Numbered from the stretch's first letter, positions 35,447 to 43,713 are shown. The stretch is DNA of 64,000 nucleotides from Actinomycetota bacterium (GCA_030018005.1 JASEGT010000001.1:34271-98270), one strand, 5' to 3'. Translations and numbers: made by a program. The notes: generated by a model not told the origin, from the letters alone.

Positions 35447-35718
35447 CACTTGGGCTGAAACTCTCGCAGACGACAAACAACAAGCTCGCCTGGATACTCT
35501 TCGCAGTGTTCTCTATGGGCGTCAGCGGCTTATTCCTTTGGCTGGCCCAAAAGCAAATACCGATGGGGACCGCCTATGCGGTTTGGACGGGGATTGGAGC
35601 AGTCGGGGCGTTCGTCACAGGGATATTTCTCTTTAAAGACCCGGCGACCGTCTTCAGGATCGTCTCGGTCACATTCATCATCGTCGGCATTGTCGGGTTG
35701 AAGTTGTCACATGCTTGA
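35398..35718 (+). CDS. gdx: SMR-family guanidinium exporter (Gdx/SugE type)
   Basis: A 106-residue protein with four membrane helices. The essential glutamate is E13 in IIAGLFEIGWPLGLK, and the C-terminal GTAYAVWTGIGAVGAFVTGIFLF plus IVGIVGLKLSH match Gdx (formerly SugE) rather than EmrE-type drug pumps. Gdx proteins exchange guanidinium for protons as antiparallel dimers. The ATG at 35398 follows AAGGAG. No guanidine riboswitch was recognised in the short upstream gap. A disrupted second copy lies at 41133. Confidence 0.88.
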   Translation: MAWINLIIAGLFEIGWPLGLKLSQTTNNKLAWILFAVFSMGVSGLFLWLAQKQIPMGTAYAVWTGIGAVGAFVTGIFLFKDPATVFRIVSVTFIIVGIVGLKLSHA

Positions 35719-35888
35719 TAGCCCGGTTCATAAATTAAAGGCAATATTCACGAAGAATTACCTATTATTCTCTTGCACCTTTAGCCGCGCTATGTTATTG
35801 CTTGTGTTACGAGCATAATAGAAAAATAAACGTCAATGAGGTTAAGAGAACCCAAAGCATTAAAAAGGGTCGACCAAGGAGGCTTTTC

Positions 35889-37121
35889 ATGAGATTTATG
35901 CGCAATACTCTTATATTATTCCTAGTCCTAAGTCTTTTAGTCGTTGCGGTACCCGTTTTTGCTTCAGACAGGGGAGCAGGCGGTAAAGTCAATCCCGACA
36001 GGCTCCTGGTGAAATTCAAGGACGGGGTCAGCGACAACGCGAAGCGAGGGGTGCACCTCAGGCATGGCGCGACAGTCGTTGGCGAGGTCACCGGCTTAGG
36101 CGTTCAGGTTGTGGAGGTAGGGGCGAGCAAAGCATCTGAACGGGAGAGAGAATACCAGGCAGAAAGCTCCGTCGAATATGTTGAGCGGGATTATGTGTTA
36201 GAGGCATTCGTTGATGACCCCGGGCTTATGAACCAATGGGGCCTTAACAATGTCGGTCAAACCGTTAACGGCATCGCGGGCACCATAGACGCCGATATAG
36301 ATGCTTGGGAAGCATGGGATGTGACAACCAGCACGCCCGATGTAAAAATTGCAGTCTTAGACACTGGAATTGACCAGGACCATGTAGACCTTGCGAGCCG
36401 GATTATAGCTAATAAGAATTTTACTACAAGCGTCTCGGTTGATGATTTGTACGGCCACGGAACCCATGTTGCGGGCATCGCCGCGGCTGCCGCCGATAAT
36501 GGTATCGGCGTCGCCGGCGTAGCTTATGGTGCGGGACTCATGAACGTGAAAGTATTGGCGGATAATGGCTCCGGTTACACAAGCTGGGTCGCAAGCGGCA
36601 TTAACTGGGCGGCGGATAATGGCGCCAAGGTAATAAATTTGAGCCTGGGTGGCTCAACAGGGTCTAAGACATTAGAGAGCGCGGTAAATTATGCGTGGAG
36701 CAGGGGTGTGGTCGTCGTGGCCGCCGGTGGTAACAGCGCCAGCTCAGCGAAGCAGTATCCTGCCGCCTACACGAACTGCATAGCGGTTGCGGCAACAGAT
36801 CAGAACGATAACAAAGCATATTTTTCCAACTTCGGTTCTAGATGGATAGATGTTGCCGCACCTGGAGTGAATATCTACTCAACGTTGCCCAACCATACTA
36901 ATCGGATCGGTGGAACCGACTACGGCTACCTGAGCGGCACATCTATGTCGACTCCATATGTCGCCGGCCTTGCGGCACTGGTTTGGTCGACGGGATATGG
37001 GAACACGGCTACTGACGTTCGCGGCCGCATCGTGGGTGCTGCAGATAGAACAGTGTCGGGAAATATTTATAAGAAATATGGAATCCCGCGCATCAATGCT
37101 TTAAAGGCTGTTACACCTTAA
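35889..37121 (+). CDS. Secreted subtilisin-like serine protease (S8)
   Basis: A 410-residue preproenzyme. Residues 1-25 form a signal peptide, 34-105 an inhibitor-type propeptide (RLLVKFKDGVSDNAKR and YVERDYVLEA), then the catalytic domain with D158 (AVLDTGIDQDH), H190 (GHGTHVAGIAAA), the oxyanion N282 (VAAGGNS) and S352 (SGTSMSTPYVAGLAAL). It resembles thermitase. The ATG at 35889 follows AAGGAGG, a better start than the ATG-like codons 87 bases upstream. It probably degrades extracellular protein. It stands alone, followed by a strong terminator. Confidence 0.94.
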   Translation: MRFMRNTLILFLVLSLLVVAVPVFASDRGAGGKVNPDRLLVKFKDGVSDNAKRGVHLRHGATVVGEVTGLGVQVVEVGASKASEREREYQAESSVEYVERDYVLEAFVDDPGLMNQWGLNNVGQTVNGIAGTIDADIDAWEAWDVTTSTPDVKIAVLDTGIDQDHVDLASRIIANKNFTTSVSVDDLYGHGTHVAGIAAAAADNGIGVAGVAYGAGLMNVKVLADNGSGYTSWVASGINWAADNGAKVINLSLGGSTGSKTLESAVNYAWSRGVVVVAAGGNSASSAKQYPAAYTNCIAVAATDQNDNKAYFSNFGSRWIDVAAPGVNIYSTLPNHTNRIGGTDYGYLSGTSMSTPYVAGLAALVWSTGYGNTATDVRGRIVGAADRTVSGNIYKKYGIPRINALKAVTP

Positions 37122-37152
37122 TAAGCTGAAAATCGTTATGTTCGTCTCGCCG

Positions 37153-37179
37153 GGCCGGATTATTACATCCGGCCTTTTT
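37153..37179 (+). terminator. Rho-independent terminator after the subtilase gene
   Basis: An eight-base perfect stem GGCCGGAT / ATCCGGCC with a six-base loop, followed by TTTTT, 30 bases after the subtilase stop. Confidence 0.88.
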
Positions 37180-37239
37180 GCATAGCCGGCGTTGAGCGCG
37201 ATGCTTTTTAACGCGAGACGAACGAAAGGTTGTGCAGGG

Positions 37240-38667
37240 TTATTTCGTCCCGTCATAGGTAAACTCTTTGTTGAGCGCTTGGATTAGCTTTAAGCCTTTG
37301 TCGCCCCTGTTGTTATATTTGCTCAGTTCGAGATCGAATTTCTCCGGCGGATCTATGCCGGCTTTTATAAGGGCTTCGCGGCTGAGTATCTCTGATTGTT
37401 TCGCGTAGTAGAGGGCGTCACCGGCAACCCGCAGAGCCTCGGTGGGATTGTGAAAACCCATACTGTTTTCCGCGCCTATGAAGACGGTGCGATAGTACGC
37501 TTTCTCGTAGTTGCTCTTGGCTTTGGTCAGTAATGCCCGGTCGGCTGCGGGCGCCTTGTTTGCCATCTCTATCGCCTTGGCCGCTTGAGCGGCGGCGTTG
37601 CCGGCCCGTGTCATCGCGTTGTTGGTGCGGTCTTGCGTCGTTATCACGCGCTCACGAAGCCAGGACGCGCCCTGGTCATGACATTGCCGGCACGCCTTCA
37701 TGTCGTCTTTGAGCGGGCTTTGCATATGGTGTGTCGAAAACTTGGTGGAACCATCGCGCTCGTAGGGCATGTGGCAATCGGGGCAAGACAAGCCGGCCTT
37801 CCAGTGGGTGCTGTTGTTGGTGAACAATTCGAACTCGGGATGCCGAATGTGCCCCAGCTTTATTCCGGTGATTTTGCTGGTCCATTCCAAATTGGCCGGA
37901 TCGGACTTGATTGCTTTTTCTATGTCCTCGATGGTGATATTGCCCCATGAGGATTCGCCCCACGGATAGAATAATCCTACCGATTTCATCTCTTTGTCCT
38001 TTTGGATCACATAAGTGACGTGACATTGGCCGCAGACAACGCTGCGCTTGTCCTGTTTCGTGAAGCTCTTGGGGCCTTTACCCATCAACTTAAGGGTATC
38101 AAAAAAGGCGAACCTGGTGGGTCGGATTTGGATCGTCTCGGGGTCGTGGCAATCGACGCACGTGACGCCCATCTTCTGGTTCTTCTCCGGGATTTTTTCA
38201 TGGACTTCGGCGAATGGTTTCTTGAAATAGTCGACACCCATCTCATCACGGAGCGCCGGCGCATAGGTGCTTTTGCATGACAAGCACACGCCACCTGCCT
38301 TTCGTCGCGACGCATCGACATCGAGTAGGTCTTTCATCATCATGGTGTGACCCCGGGGTTCGTTATACTCAACCCCGAAGCCGAATCCGTCAAACAACAC
38401 CAGTTGGTATGGAAACTCACTTAAGCGGTCGACAGGGTCGCTCCCTTTGTACTTGCTCGACCCCTGACCGCCTTCGTCGTTGAGCAAGAAGCTCTCGTAT
38501 TGGCGGGGATAGTGCTCATTCCAAGCGGCCGGAGCGGTTTCATTGGCGGTTATCGGAGTCCATTTATAGGCGGTCGACTGCTGCTTGGCGCACCCGGCTA
38601 TGGCGACCGTGACCACGATAGCCAGCATCATTACTGCTATTGGCACATACCCTTTATGTTGTCGCAT
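37240..38667 (-). CDS. nrfA: Cytochrome c nitrite reductase NrfA (ammonia-forming), lipoprotein form
   Basis: A 475-residue pentahaem enzyme reducing nitrite to ammonium with six electrons. One CxxCK (CLSCK) holds the catalytic haem; four CxxCH motifs follow (CVDCH, CGQCH, CPDCH, CRQCH). The distal-side region SVGLFYPWGESSWG and the conserved HIRHPEFELF and SCPDCHMPY are present. The N-terminus is a lipoprotein signal with the lipobox ending at C26 (VAIAGC), so the enzyme is probably membrane-tethered on the outside, apt for a monoderm. The ATG at 38667 has GGAGAG upstream. It follows nrfH by 17 bases. Confidence 0.95.
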   Translation of the reverse strand: MRQHKGYVPIAVMMLAIVVTVAIAGCAKQQSTAYKWTPITANETAPAAWNEHYPRQYESFLLNDEGGQGSSKYKGSDPVDRLSEFPYQLVLFDGFGFGVEYNEPRGHTMMMKDLLDVDASRRKAGGVCLSCKSTYAPALRDEMGVDYFKKPFAEVHEKIPEKNQKMGVTCVDCHDPETIQIRPTRFAFFDTLKLMGKGPKSFTKQDKRSVVCGQCHVTYVIQKDKEMKSVGLFYPWGESSWGNITIEDIEKAIKSDPANLEWTSKITGIKLGHIRHPEFELFTNNSTHWKAGLSCPDCHMPYERDGSTKFSTHHMQSPLKDDMKACRQCHDQGASWLRERVITTQDRTNNAMTRAGNAAAQAAKAIEMANKAPAADRALLTKAKSNYEKAYYRTVFIGAENSMGFHNPTEALRVAGDALYYAKQSEILSREALIKAGIDPPEKFDLELSKYNNRGDKGLKLIQALNKEFTYDGTK

Positions 38668-38684
38668 AGTCTCTCCATTCGTAA

Positions 38685-39155
38685 TCAATTTTGCTTAACC
38701 GATAATCGATTCTCGCCGTGCGGAACATGGCGGTGACAGTCGACACAGCGTCTTCCATCCAAATTAATTTTCGACACCATGACTTTGTGGCAACGCGGGC
38801 AGTTATCGTTGACGATTCTTTTGGTGTCATCTGAAGCTTCCAGGACATCGGGCGGGCCGGTTATGTTTACATACATGTCGTGGAGGCCGAACCTGGTTTT
38901 ATATATGAGTTTCGAGGACAACGATTCGGGCAGATGACAGCCGACGCATGTTTCTACCGCCAGTTGGTGCGAGGAGTGGAACCAGGAGTCGTAGTTGTCG
39001 TTCATGACATGACAACGGTGGCAGAACCACGTCGTCGAAGTGATTTCAACGCCGGCTATACCGATGACCACCGCGACCACAACAATGGCTATGATGCTAA
39101 TGAACGGTTTTGTTTTGAACAACTTAGTCTTCACAGCGGCTCTTTCTCTAATCAT
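38685..39155 (-). CDS. nrfH: NrfH, tetrahaem quinol dehydrogenase subunit
   Basis: A 156-residue NapC/NirT-family protein with one N-terminal membrane helix (about 18-36) and four CxxCH motifs: CHRCHVM (45-51, with the methionine typical of NrfH haem 1), CVGCH, CPRCH and CVDCH. It oxidises menaquinol and passes electrons to NrfA, forming the membrane NrfHA complex. The ATG at 39155 lacks a clear ribosome site; a GTG at 39134 is an alternative. nrfH precedes nrfA, the usual order in epsilon/delta-type operons. Confidence 0.93.
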   Translation of the reverse strand: MIRERAAVKTKLFKTKPFISIIAIVVVAVVIGIAGVEITSTTWFCHRCHVMNDNYDSWFHSSHQLAVETCVGCHLPESLSSKLIYKTRFGLHDMYVNITGPPDVLEASDDTKRIVNDNCPRCHKVMVSKINLDGRRCVDCHRHVPHGENRLSVKQN

Positions 39156-39325
39156 CGGTGTTGGTGTAAGTGCGATTGCTTACTGAATTTAGTTTCCCTT
39201 CGTGGGGATGGTTGAAACAATGTTGCTGTGAAGAATTTATGAAATGTGTTTATGACCATTGTTGCGGCGATGCAATAAGCTGTTTCACGCGGGTGTTGTA
39301 TCGTATCGCGTTTACTCGCAATACG

Positions 39326-39380
39326 TCAGGCACGAAACAAATATGGCGGTATGATATAAGGTAATACCAAGGGAGGTGCC
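39326..39380 (+). repeat. Promoter/leader repeat, copy 2 (in front of mazE)
   Basis: Near-identical to 35006-35060. It keeps TATGAT, the GGTAT/ATACC inverted repeat (39348-39352 and 39364-39368) and GGGAGGTG, and leads into a ribbon-helix-helix antitoxin gene. Confidence 0.75.
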
Positions 39381-39385
39381 TGTTC

Positions 39386-39628
39386 GTGGGAAAAGTAAAG
39401 ATTGCCATTACCTTAGATGAGGGGTATGTCGAGCAGATTGACAGGCTTGTTAGTGAGCGTGTCTTTCAAAATCGCAGCCAGGCGGTTCAGGAAGCGGTAT
39501 CCGACAAATTGCGGCGAGTCAAGCGCAGCCGACTTTCGACGGAATGCGCAAAACTTAACCCAACTTTTGAAAAGGCAATGGCCGAAGAAGGCTTGAATGA
39601 GGATATATGCGAATGGCCCGAATATTAA
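39386..39628 (+). CDS. Ribbon-helix-helix antitoxin (MazE/CopG type)
   Basis: An 80-residue protein: an N-terminal ribbon-helix-helix (VKIAITLDEGYVEQIDRLVSE, then RSQAVQEAVSDKLRR, about 3-45) for DNA binding and a C-terminal acidic tail that would wrap the toxin. The GTG at 39386 follows GGGAGG at nine bases. The last 16 bases overlap the ATG of a mazF stub. Its control region is a duplicate of the one in front of the lone mazF at 35064, so the two may have formed one operon or still interact in trans. Confidence 0.82.
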   Translation: MGKVKIAITLDEGYVEQIDRLVSERVFQNRSQAVQEAVSDKLRRVKRSRLSTECAKLNPTFEKAMAEEGLNEDICEWPEY

Positions 39629-39684
39629 GAAAGGAGTTGGGTGACTCGACGGGTACGGATTTGATTATGGTGAGAATGCTGTAG
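39613..39684 (+). pseudogene. mazF remnant (only the first codons)
   Basis: The ATG at 39613 overlaps the antitoxin stop and encodes MARILRKELG, clearly like MPRILRGEVRW at the start of the mazF at 35064. Similarity then stops and the frame closes after 23 residues (TAG at 39682), so the toxin has been lost here. Confidence 0.6.
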
Positions 39685-39804
39685 GTTGAGAGTGGTTGAC
39701 TGGCGCCGAGCCTGCTAAGTTCGTTCCGCAGCTTAACAGACTTTTTCATAACCCATGCAAAAAATGGGTAAGTAGCTATCAGTGTCACATGCTCGAATAG
39801 GGGA

Positions 39805-40569
39805 ATGAGTATGGAAACTCCTAAATGGCGTTCATACGCTGAGCTTGCCTGGACCGAACCTATAATCACTCCGCCCGAGAATTACGTGGAAGAGACTGAT
39901 TTGTTGGCGGAGTTAGTCAAGGGTCATTCAAAAATCGCTGTCAGGAAAGTGCTCCATTTAGGCTGCGGCGCGGGAGGCAACGATTACGTCTTTAAGAGGC
40001 ATTTTGACGTAACGGGAGTCGACATTGCCGAGGGCATGCTAGAGATTGCCAAGCAACTCAACCCGGAGGTGACTTACCGCCATGGCGATATGCGAACAAT
40101 AGAATTGGGAGAGAGCTTCGATGCGGTAGTCATCCCCGACTCCATAGGCCACCTGACGACTGTGGAGGACCTCCGAGCCGCAATCATGACTTCGCGCAAC
40201 CACCTAAACCCCGGCGGGGTGCTTTTGATTACCGCTAATCTCGCAAACGATTTCACCGCGAACAATTTTGTCTATACCGGCTCCAGGGGCGATATCGAAA
40301 TCACGGTTTTTGAAAACAATTACATCCCCGACCCCGCCGGAACAACTTACGAAGCTACCTTTGTCTACCTAATTCGCAACAAAGGTGAATTAGAAATTCA
40401 TACCGACCATGGGAGCATAGGGCTTTTCAGGTTGGAGAAGTGGCTTAACCTTTTTAAAGAAGAAGGGCTTGATGTGGCGAAGATTCAGTTAGAGCGTTCA
40501 TATGACCGATTCATTGCGGGCGAGGGTAAATATCTTCAGCACATATTTGTTTGTAACAAACTGTTGTGA
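39805..40569 (+). CDS. Class I SAM-dependent methyltransferase
   Basis: A 254-residue methyltransferase with motif I in VLHLGCGAGGNDYVF, the acidic TGVDIAEGMLEIAKQ, motif II FDAVVIPDSIGHLT and LNPGGVLLITANL. The C-terminal half (RNKGELEIHTDHGSIGLF) resembles small-molecule methyltransferases of the Methyltransf_25/11 type. The ATG at 39805 follows AGGGGA. It precedes an SRPBCC gene by 80 bases. The substrate is unknown. Confidence 0.85.
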   Translation: MSMETPKWRSYAELAWTEPIITPPENYVEETDLLAELVKGHSKIAVRKVLHLGCGAGGNDYVFKRHFDVTGVDIAEGMLEIAKQLNPEVTYRHGDMRTIELGESFDAVVIPDSIGHLTTVEDLRAAIMTSRNHLNPGGVLLITANLANDFTANNFVYTGSRGDIEITVFENNYIPDPAGTTYEATFVYLIRNKGELEIHTDHGSIGLFRLEKWLNLFKEEGLDVAKIQLERSYDRFIAGEGKYLQHIFVCNKLL

Positions 40570-40649
40570 TGTCGCATTGTCTAGTGGTTCGATGGTCCAG
40601 ACCGCTAAATGTGGCGGCCATGCTCAGGAGTCAAGCCGAAGGAGGCGCT

Positions 40650-41123
40650 ATGAGAATCTTGAACACGATAGAGATTAAGAATACGCCGGAGAAGATAGGG
40701 TATTGGCTCGGGGACCCGAGCCGCGCAATGGAGTGGATGACTAGCGTTACAAAAACTGAAATCATCAAAGAAGTTCCCGGTATGGTCGGTACTACTTTTC
40801 GCGAATTCGTAGAAGAAGACGGACGCGGAACGGAACTGCGCGGCGTAATAACCGGCTTCGTACCGGAAAAGCGACTTGCCGTTCACCTGGAGGGTGATTT
40901 TAACTCCGTCGATGCCAGCTATACTCTGGAACAAAAAGGGGAAATCACTCAAGTGTCGCAGGACGCAGAGGTACACTTTAAGGGACTGTTGAGAGTAATC
41001 AGCATCGTCACCGGCCCAATTTTCAAGAGAAAGGTTACCAGACAGGCACAAAGCGAATTTGCCAAATTGAAGGAACTTTGTGAGCGAGATGTCGAATATA
41101 TTCAATCATCTAATAATAGCTAG
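40650..41123 (+). CDS. SRPBCC family (polyketide cyclase/START-like) protein
   Basis: About 157 residues with the helix-grip pattern of the SRPBCC superfamily: TIEIKNTPEKIGYWLGDPSRAMEWM at the start, then GTTFREFVEEDGRGTELRGVITGF and a long C-terminal helix (VTRQAQSEFAKLKELCERDVEYI). Members bind hydrophobic ligands or act as cyclases. I use the ATG at 40650, with GGAGG four bases upstream; an upstream ATG would add 28 unconserved residues. Its 3' end is duplicated at 35326. Confidence 0.8.
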   Translation: MRILNTIEIKNTPEKIGYWLGDPSRAMEWMTSVTKTEIIKEVPGMVGTTFREFVEEDGRGTELRGVITGFVPEKRLAVHLEGDFNSVDASYTLEQKGEITQVSQDAEVHFKGLLRVISIVTGPIFKRKVTRQAQSEFAKLKELCERDVEYIQSSNNS

Positions 41124-41353
41124 GGAGCAACAATGGCTTGGATAAATCTGATAATCGCGGGGCTGTTTGAGATTGGATGGCTCAAAAGCAAATCACCATG
41201 GGGACCGCTTATGCGGTTTGGACGGGGATTGGGGCAGCCGGGGCGTTCGTCACCGGGATACTCCTCTTCAAAGACCCGGCGACCCTCTTCAGGATAGTCT
41301 CGGTCACATTCATTGTCCTCGGAATCGCCGGGTTGAAGTTGTCGCATTCTTAA
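41061..41353 (+). repeat. Segmental duplication, copy B (SRPBCC tail plus broken gdx)
   Basis: Pairs with 35326-35446 and 35547-35718. Relative to copy A exactly 100 bases are missing between 41181 and 41182, at a short TGGC direct repeat that flanks the deleted segment in copy A. Confidence 0.8.
41133..41353 (+). pseudogene. Disrupted gdx (SMR transporter) copy
   Basis: Begins MAWINLIIAGLFEIGW like the intact copy at 35398, then loses 100 bases, which shifts the frame; the downstream part still encodes, in another frame, AYAVWTGIGAAGAFVTGILLF and GIAGLKLSHS. About 10 percent of the remaining bases differ from the intact copy, so the duplication is not recent or the two came from different sources. 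Confidence 0.85.
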
Positions 41354-41417
41354 TAGGTTGTTGAGTCGTCTTTGGGAGACTGCTTTAGTATAGAGGTTGC
41401 GCGCGGAAGGAGCTTTG

Positions 41418-42197
41418 ATGAATACAGATGCTGTCCGGCAGTATGTCAATCTCTTCGCCGTTATTGTGACCATCGCGTTTAACGCCTTGGCGAACGTCCT
41501 CCCGCTCAACGGACTTAACACGGGTGAGATTTCCGACCGCTTTCAAGTCTATTTTGTGCCCGCAGGCTATGTCTTTTCGATATGGGGATTGATCTACCTT
41601 GGCTGGGTTGCGTTCGCCGTCTATCAGGTCTTACCCGCACAACGGGAGAACCCACGTTTGCGCCGCGTAGGTTATCTCTTTGCCTTGAGTTGCCTGGCAA
41701 ACATGGCTTGGCTTTTTCTTTGGCATTATGAGTATTTCGCTTTGACTATTATGGCCATGTTTACGCTTTTGTTCCCTTTGATCGCCATCTATCTGCGCCT
41801 GCAAATCGGTCGCGTTCGAGTCGCGTCGGTTGAACACTGGTCGGTGAACATTACTTTCAGCATCTATCTGGGCTGGATTACCGTCGCTACAATAGCCAAT
41901 GTTACCGCGGTCCTGGCTTATGTGGAGTGGAGCGGGTGGGGCATCGGGCCCGAAGCCTGGACTCTTATAATGCTCGCCGCCGGTGCCGGCATTGCGACGG
42001 CGGTTAGCCTCACCAGGGGCGATACAGCTTACATGCTCGTCATTATGTGGGCCTTTGCCGGTATCGCTGTCAAGCACTCGGGCGTTGCCCCGGTCTCAAC
42101 AGGGGCGTGGGCGGCGACGCTCTTTGTCGGGCTAATGTCGATAGTCGGCGCTACTGTCACGAAGCGCCGCCGTCAAACGCTGAAGTTTGTGCGATAG
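41418..42197 (+). CDS. TspO/MBR-like tryptophan-rich membrane protein
   Basis: A 259-residue membrane protein with about seven hydrophobic segments. It carries PLNGLNTGEISDRF and FVPAGYVFSIWGLIYLGW, which I recognise from the long TspO-related tryptophan-rich sensory protein group; many tryptophans face the helices (W in AWLFLWHYEY, YLGWITV, VEWSGWGIG). TspO proteins bind porphyrins and other ligands; the role of this long group is unclear. The ATG at 41418 follows AAGGAG. Confidence 0.75.
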   Translation: MNTDAVRQYVNLFAVIVTIAFNALANVLPLNGLNTGEISDRFQVYFVPAGYVFSIWGLIYLGWVAFAVYQVLPAQRENPRLRRVGYLFALSCLANMAWLFLWHYEYFALTIMAMFTLLFPLIAIYLRLQIGRVRVASVEHWSVNITFSIYLGWITVATIANVTAVLAYVEWSGWGIGPEAWTLIMLAAGAGIATAVSLTRGDTAYMLVIMWAFAGIAVKHSGVAPVSTGAWAATLFVGLMSIVGATVTKRRRQTLKFVR

Positions 42198-42329
42198 CGG
42201 CTTGTTGGCAGTTTTGGAGGATGCGACGAGTGTCGCGCCTATATTTGGTGAATCAAACTGACTCCGCGAAATGCTAGTATGATATTATATGTTCAGATCT
42301 ATTGTGAGCTGTTAACGAGGTGATTCATA

Positions 42330-42510
42330 GTGCGGGCGTATATTCTTAGTTGAGGAATCAGTAGAAGGTGGCTACGAGGCAAAAGCGTTAGAATATTCAA
42401 TTTATACTGAAGCTGATTCACTGGAAGAGCTGAGGTCAGCCGTAAGAGACGCGGTTTAAGCCCATTTTGAAGAATACGACAGGCCCAAGCTCATCAGTGA
42501 TGAATCTTAA
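42330..42510 (+). pseudogene. Broken HicB-family antitoxin gene
   Basis: A GTG at 42330 gives MRAYIL and then hits a stop; shifting frame at 42349 continues as VEESVEGGYEAKALEYSIYT, EADSLEELRSAVRDAV, an in-frame TAA, then AHFEEYDRPKLISDES. This is the pattern of the short HicB-like family with a frameshift, a nonsense codon and a lost C-terminus. It occupies most of the 365-base gap between the TspO-like gene and the next hicB. Confidence 0.65.
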
Positions 42511-42562
42511 CTAGACATCCCCGTGTTATCATATTTTAGAAGCTGGTGTCCAGGAGGCAGAA

Positions 42563-42760
42563 ATGGAAACAAAACTGAAAATGATTTATTGGAAGAGCGA
42601 TAAGTTCTGGGTTGGCAAGCTACTTGAGCACCCTGAAATCATGACCCAAGGCGAAACTCTCGAAGAGCTAGAGGAAAACATGAGAGACGCATATAGGTTG
42701 ATGGCGCTCGACGATGTTCCCGACGACCACGAGATCAAAGACATAGCTCTAAACGTATGA
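42563..42760 (+). CDS. hicB: HicB-type antitoxin (short form)
   Basis: A 65-residue protein: KLKMIYWKSDKFWVGKLLEHPE, then TQGETLEELEENMRDAYRLM, the compact HicB fold. AGGAGG lies nine bases before the ATG. It overlaps the downstream hicA by four bases (ATGA), so antitoxin and toxin are coupled. Confidence 0.85.
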   Translation: METKLKMIYWKSDKFWVGKLLEHPEIMTQGETLEELEENMRDAYRLMALDDVPDDHEIKDIALNV

Positions 42761-42930
42761 AAAGAAAAGCACTAATAAAAGAACTTACCTCTGCCGGGTG
42801 CATGCTTGTACGACATGGCGCCCGACATGATCTATACACAAATCCACGAACCGGCAAGAAACAACCGGTTCCAAGACACGCCGAAATAGACGAGAATCTC
42901 GCAAAACACATCATAAAAGAGTTAGCATAA
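42757..42930 (+). CDS. hicA: HicA-type toxin (57 residues)
   Basis: A short gene encoding MKRKALIKELTSAGCMLVRH and continuing with HDLYTNPRTGKKQPVPRHAE, then ENLAKHIIKELA. The layout (KRxxLIKxL at the start, catalytic histidine in ARHDLYTNP, VPRHxEI) is that of HicA. With the preceding hicB it forms a complete module in the order antitoxin-toxin. Confidence 0.85.
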   Translation: MKRKALIKELTSAGCMLVRHGARHDLYTNPRTGKKQPVPRHAEIDENLAKHIIKELA

Positions 42931-42939
42931 CAAATCGCC

Positions 42940-43059
42940 TCAGCGTCCAGTGATCCGCGCGCGCCATTTCTCTAGAAACCCCTTGCGTTCTCGGATTCCG
43001 TCCTGAATGTGCTGCCGCGATTTGAGTTGCCGGCAAATTTTATGGCAAAACCAACGATA
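42940..43059 (-). pseudogene. Coding-like fragment, unidentified
   Basis: On the minus strand a frame ending at TGA (42942-42940) reads WFCHKICRQLKSRQHIQDGI and then RERKGFLEKWRARITGR. The composition looks protein-like rather than random, but there is no start and I do not recognise the family. It may be the 3' remnant of a lost gene. Confidence 0.25.
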
Positions 43060-43113
43060 ATATAATATGATAGTAGTCAGTACATAGGCGTTTGATGCAC
43101 AGAAGGGGGCTCC

Positions 43114-43713
43114 ATGCGAGGCAAGCCGCGGCTGTTGTTGACAGTCATCATGGTTTCGCTGTTGGCTGTGCCTTCGACGGCATACGCTGATATGGGCCTT
43201 CCTATGATAGTTATCGCTTGGCCTGGGATGGGAGTCATGCTAATCCCGGTCGTCGCTCTCGAGGTATTTGTTTTGATGCGCACCTTTGGCACACCGGTGG
43301 GACGCACGGTTGAAGTCACAGCGACCAGCAACATCGTCTCGACTGTCGTAGGGATTCCTGTGACTTGGGGCATTCTCTTCGGTGTGCAGGCCGTCACCGG
43401 AGGCGGTATGGGCGGCCCGGGTGTCGAGACGCTCGCCGGCAAGGTCCTCGCGGTAACCTGGCAAGCTCCCTGGCTGTTGCCCTACGAGTCGCCTGCTTAC
43501 TGGATGGTCCCGGTGGCGATGCTCGTGCTGCTGGTGCCGTTCTTCTTCGCGTCGTGGCTTATCGAGTACCAAGTCAGCAGGCGCATGATGCGCAGTTTGG
43601 CGGCGGGAGTCGTCAAAAACGCCGTGTTGCGGGCGAACCTCGCGAGCTATGCTTTGCTAGCCGTTGTTGTAGTCGGGGTGCTGGTAGTTAGAGTCTATCA
43701 GCACGTTTACTAG
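43114..43713 (+). CDS. Hypothetical membrane protein
   Basis: A 199-residue protein with a signal-like N-terminus (LLLTVIMVSLLAVPSTAYA) and about four further hydrophobic helices. Glycine-rich stretches (VTGGGMGGPGVETL) and a conserved-looking WQAPWLLPYESPAYWMVPVAML lie in the loop before the last helices. I do not recognise a characterised family. The ATG at 43114 follows AAGGGGG. It precedes the zincin-like gene by about 90 bases. Confidence 0.6.
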   Translation: MRGKPRLLLTVIMVSLLAVPSTAYADMGLPMIVIAWPGMGVMLIPVVALEVFVLMRTFGTPVGRTVEVTATSNIVSTVVGIPVTWGILFGVQAVTGGGMGGPGVETLAGKVLAVTWQAPWLLPYESPAYWMVPVAMLVLLVPFFFASWLIEYQVSRRMMRSLAAGVVKNAVLRANLASYALLAVVVVGVLVVRVYQHVY

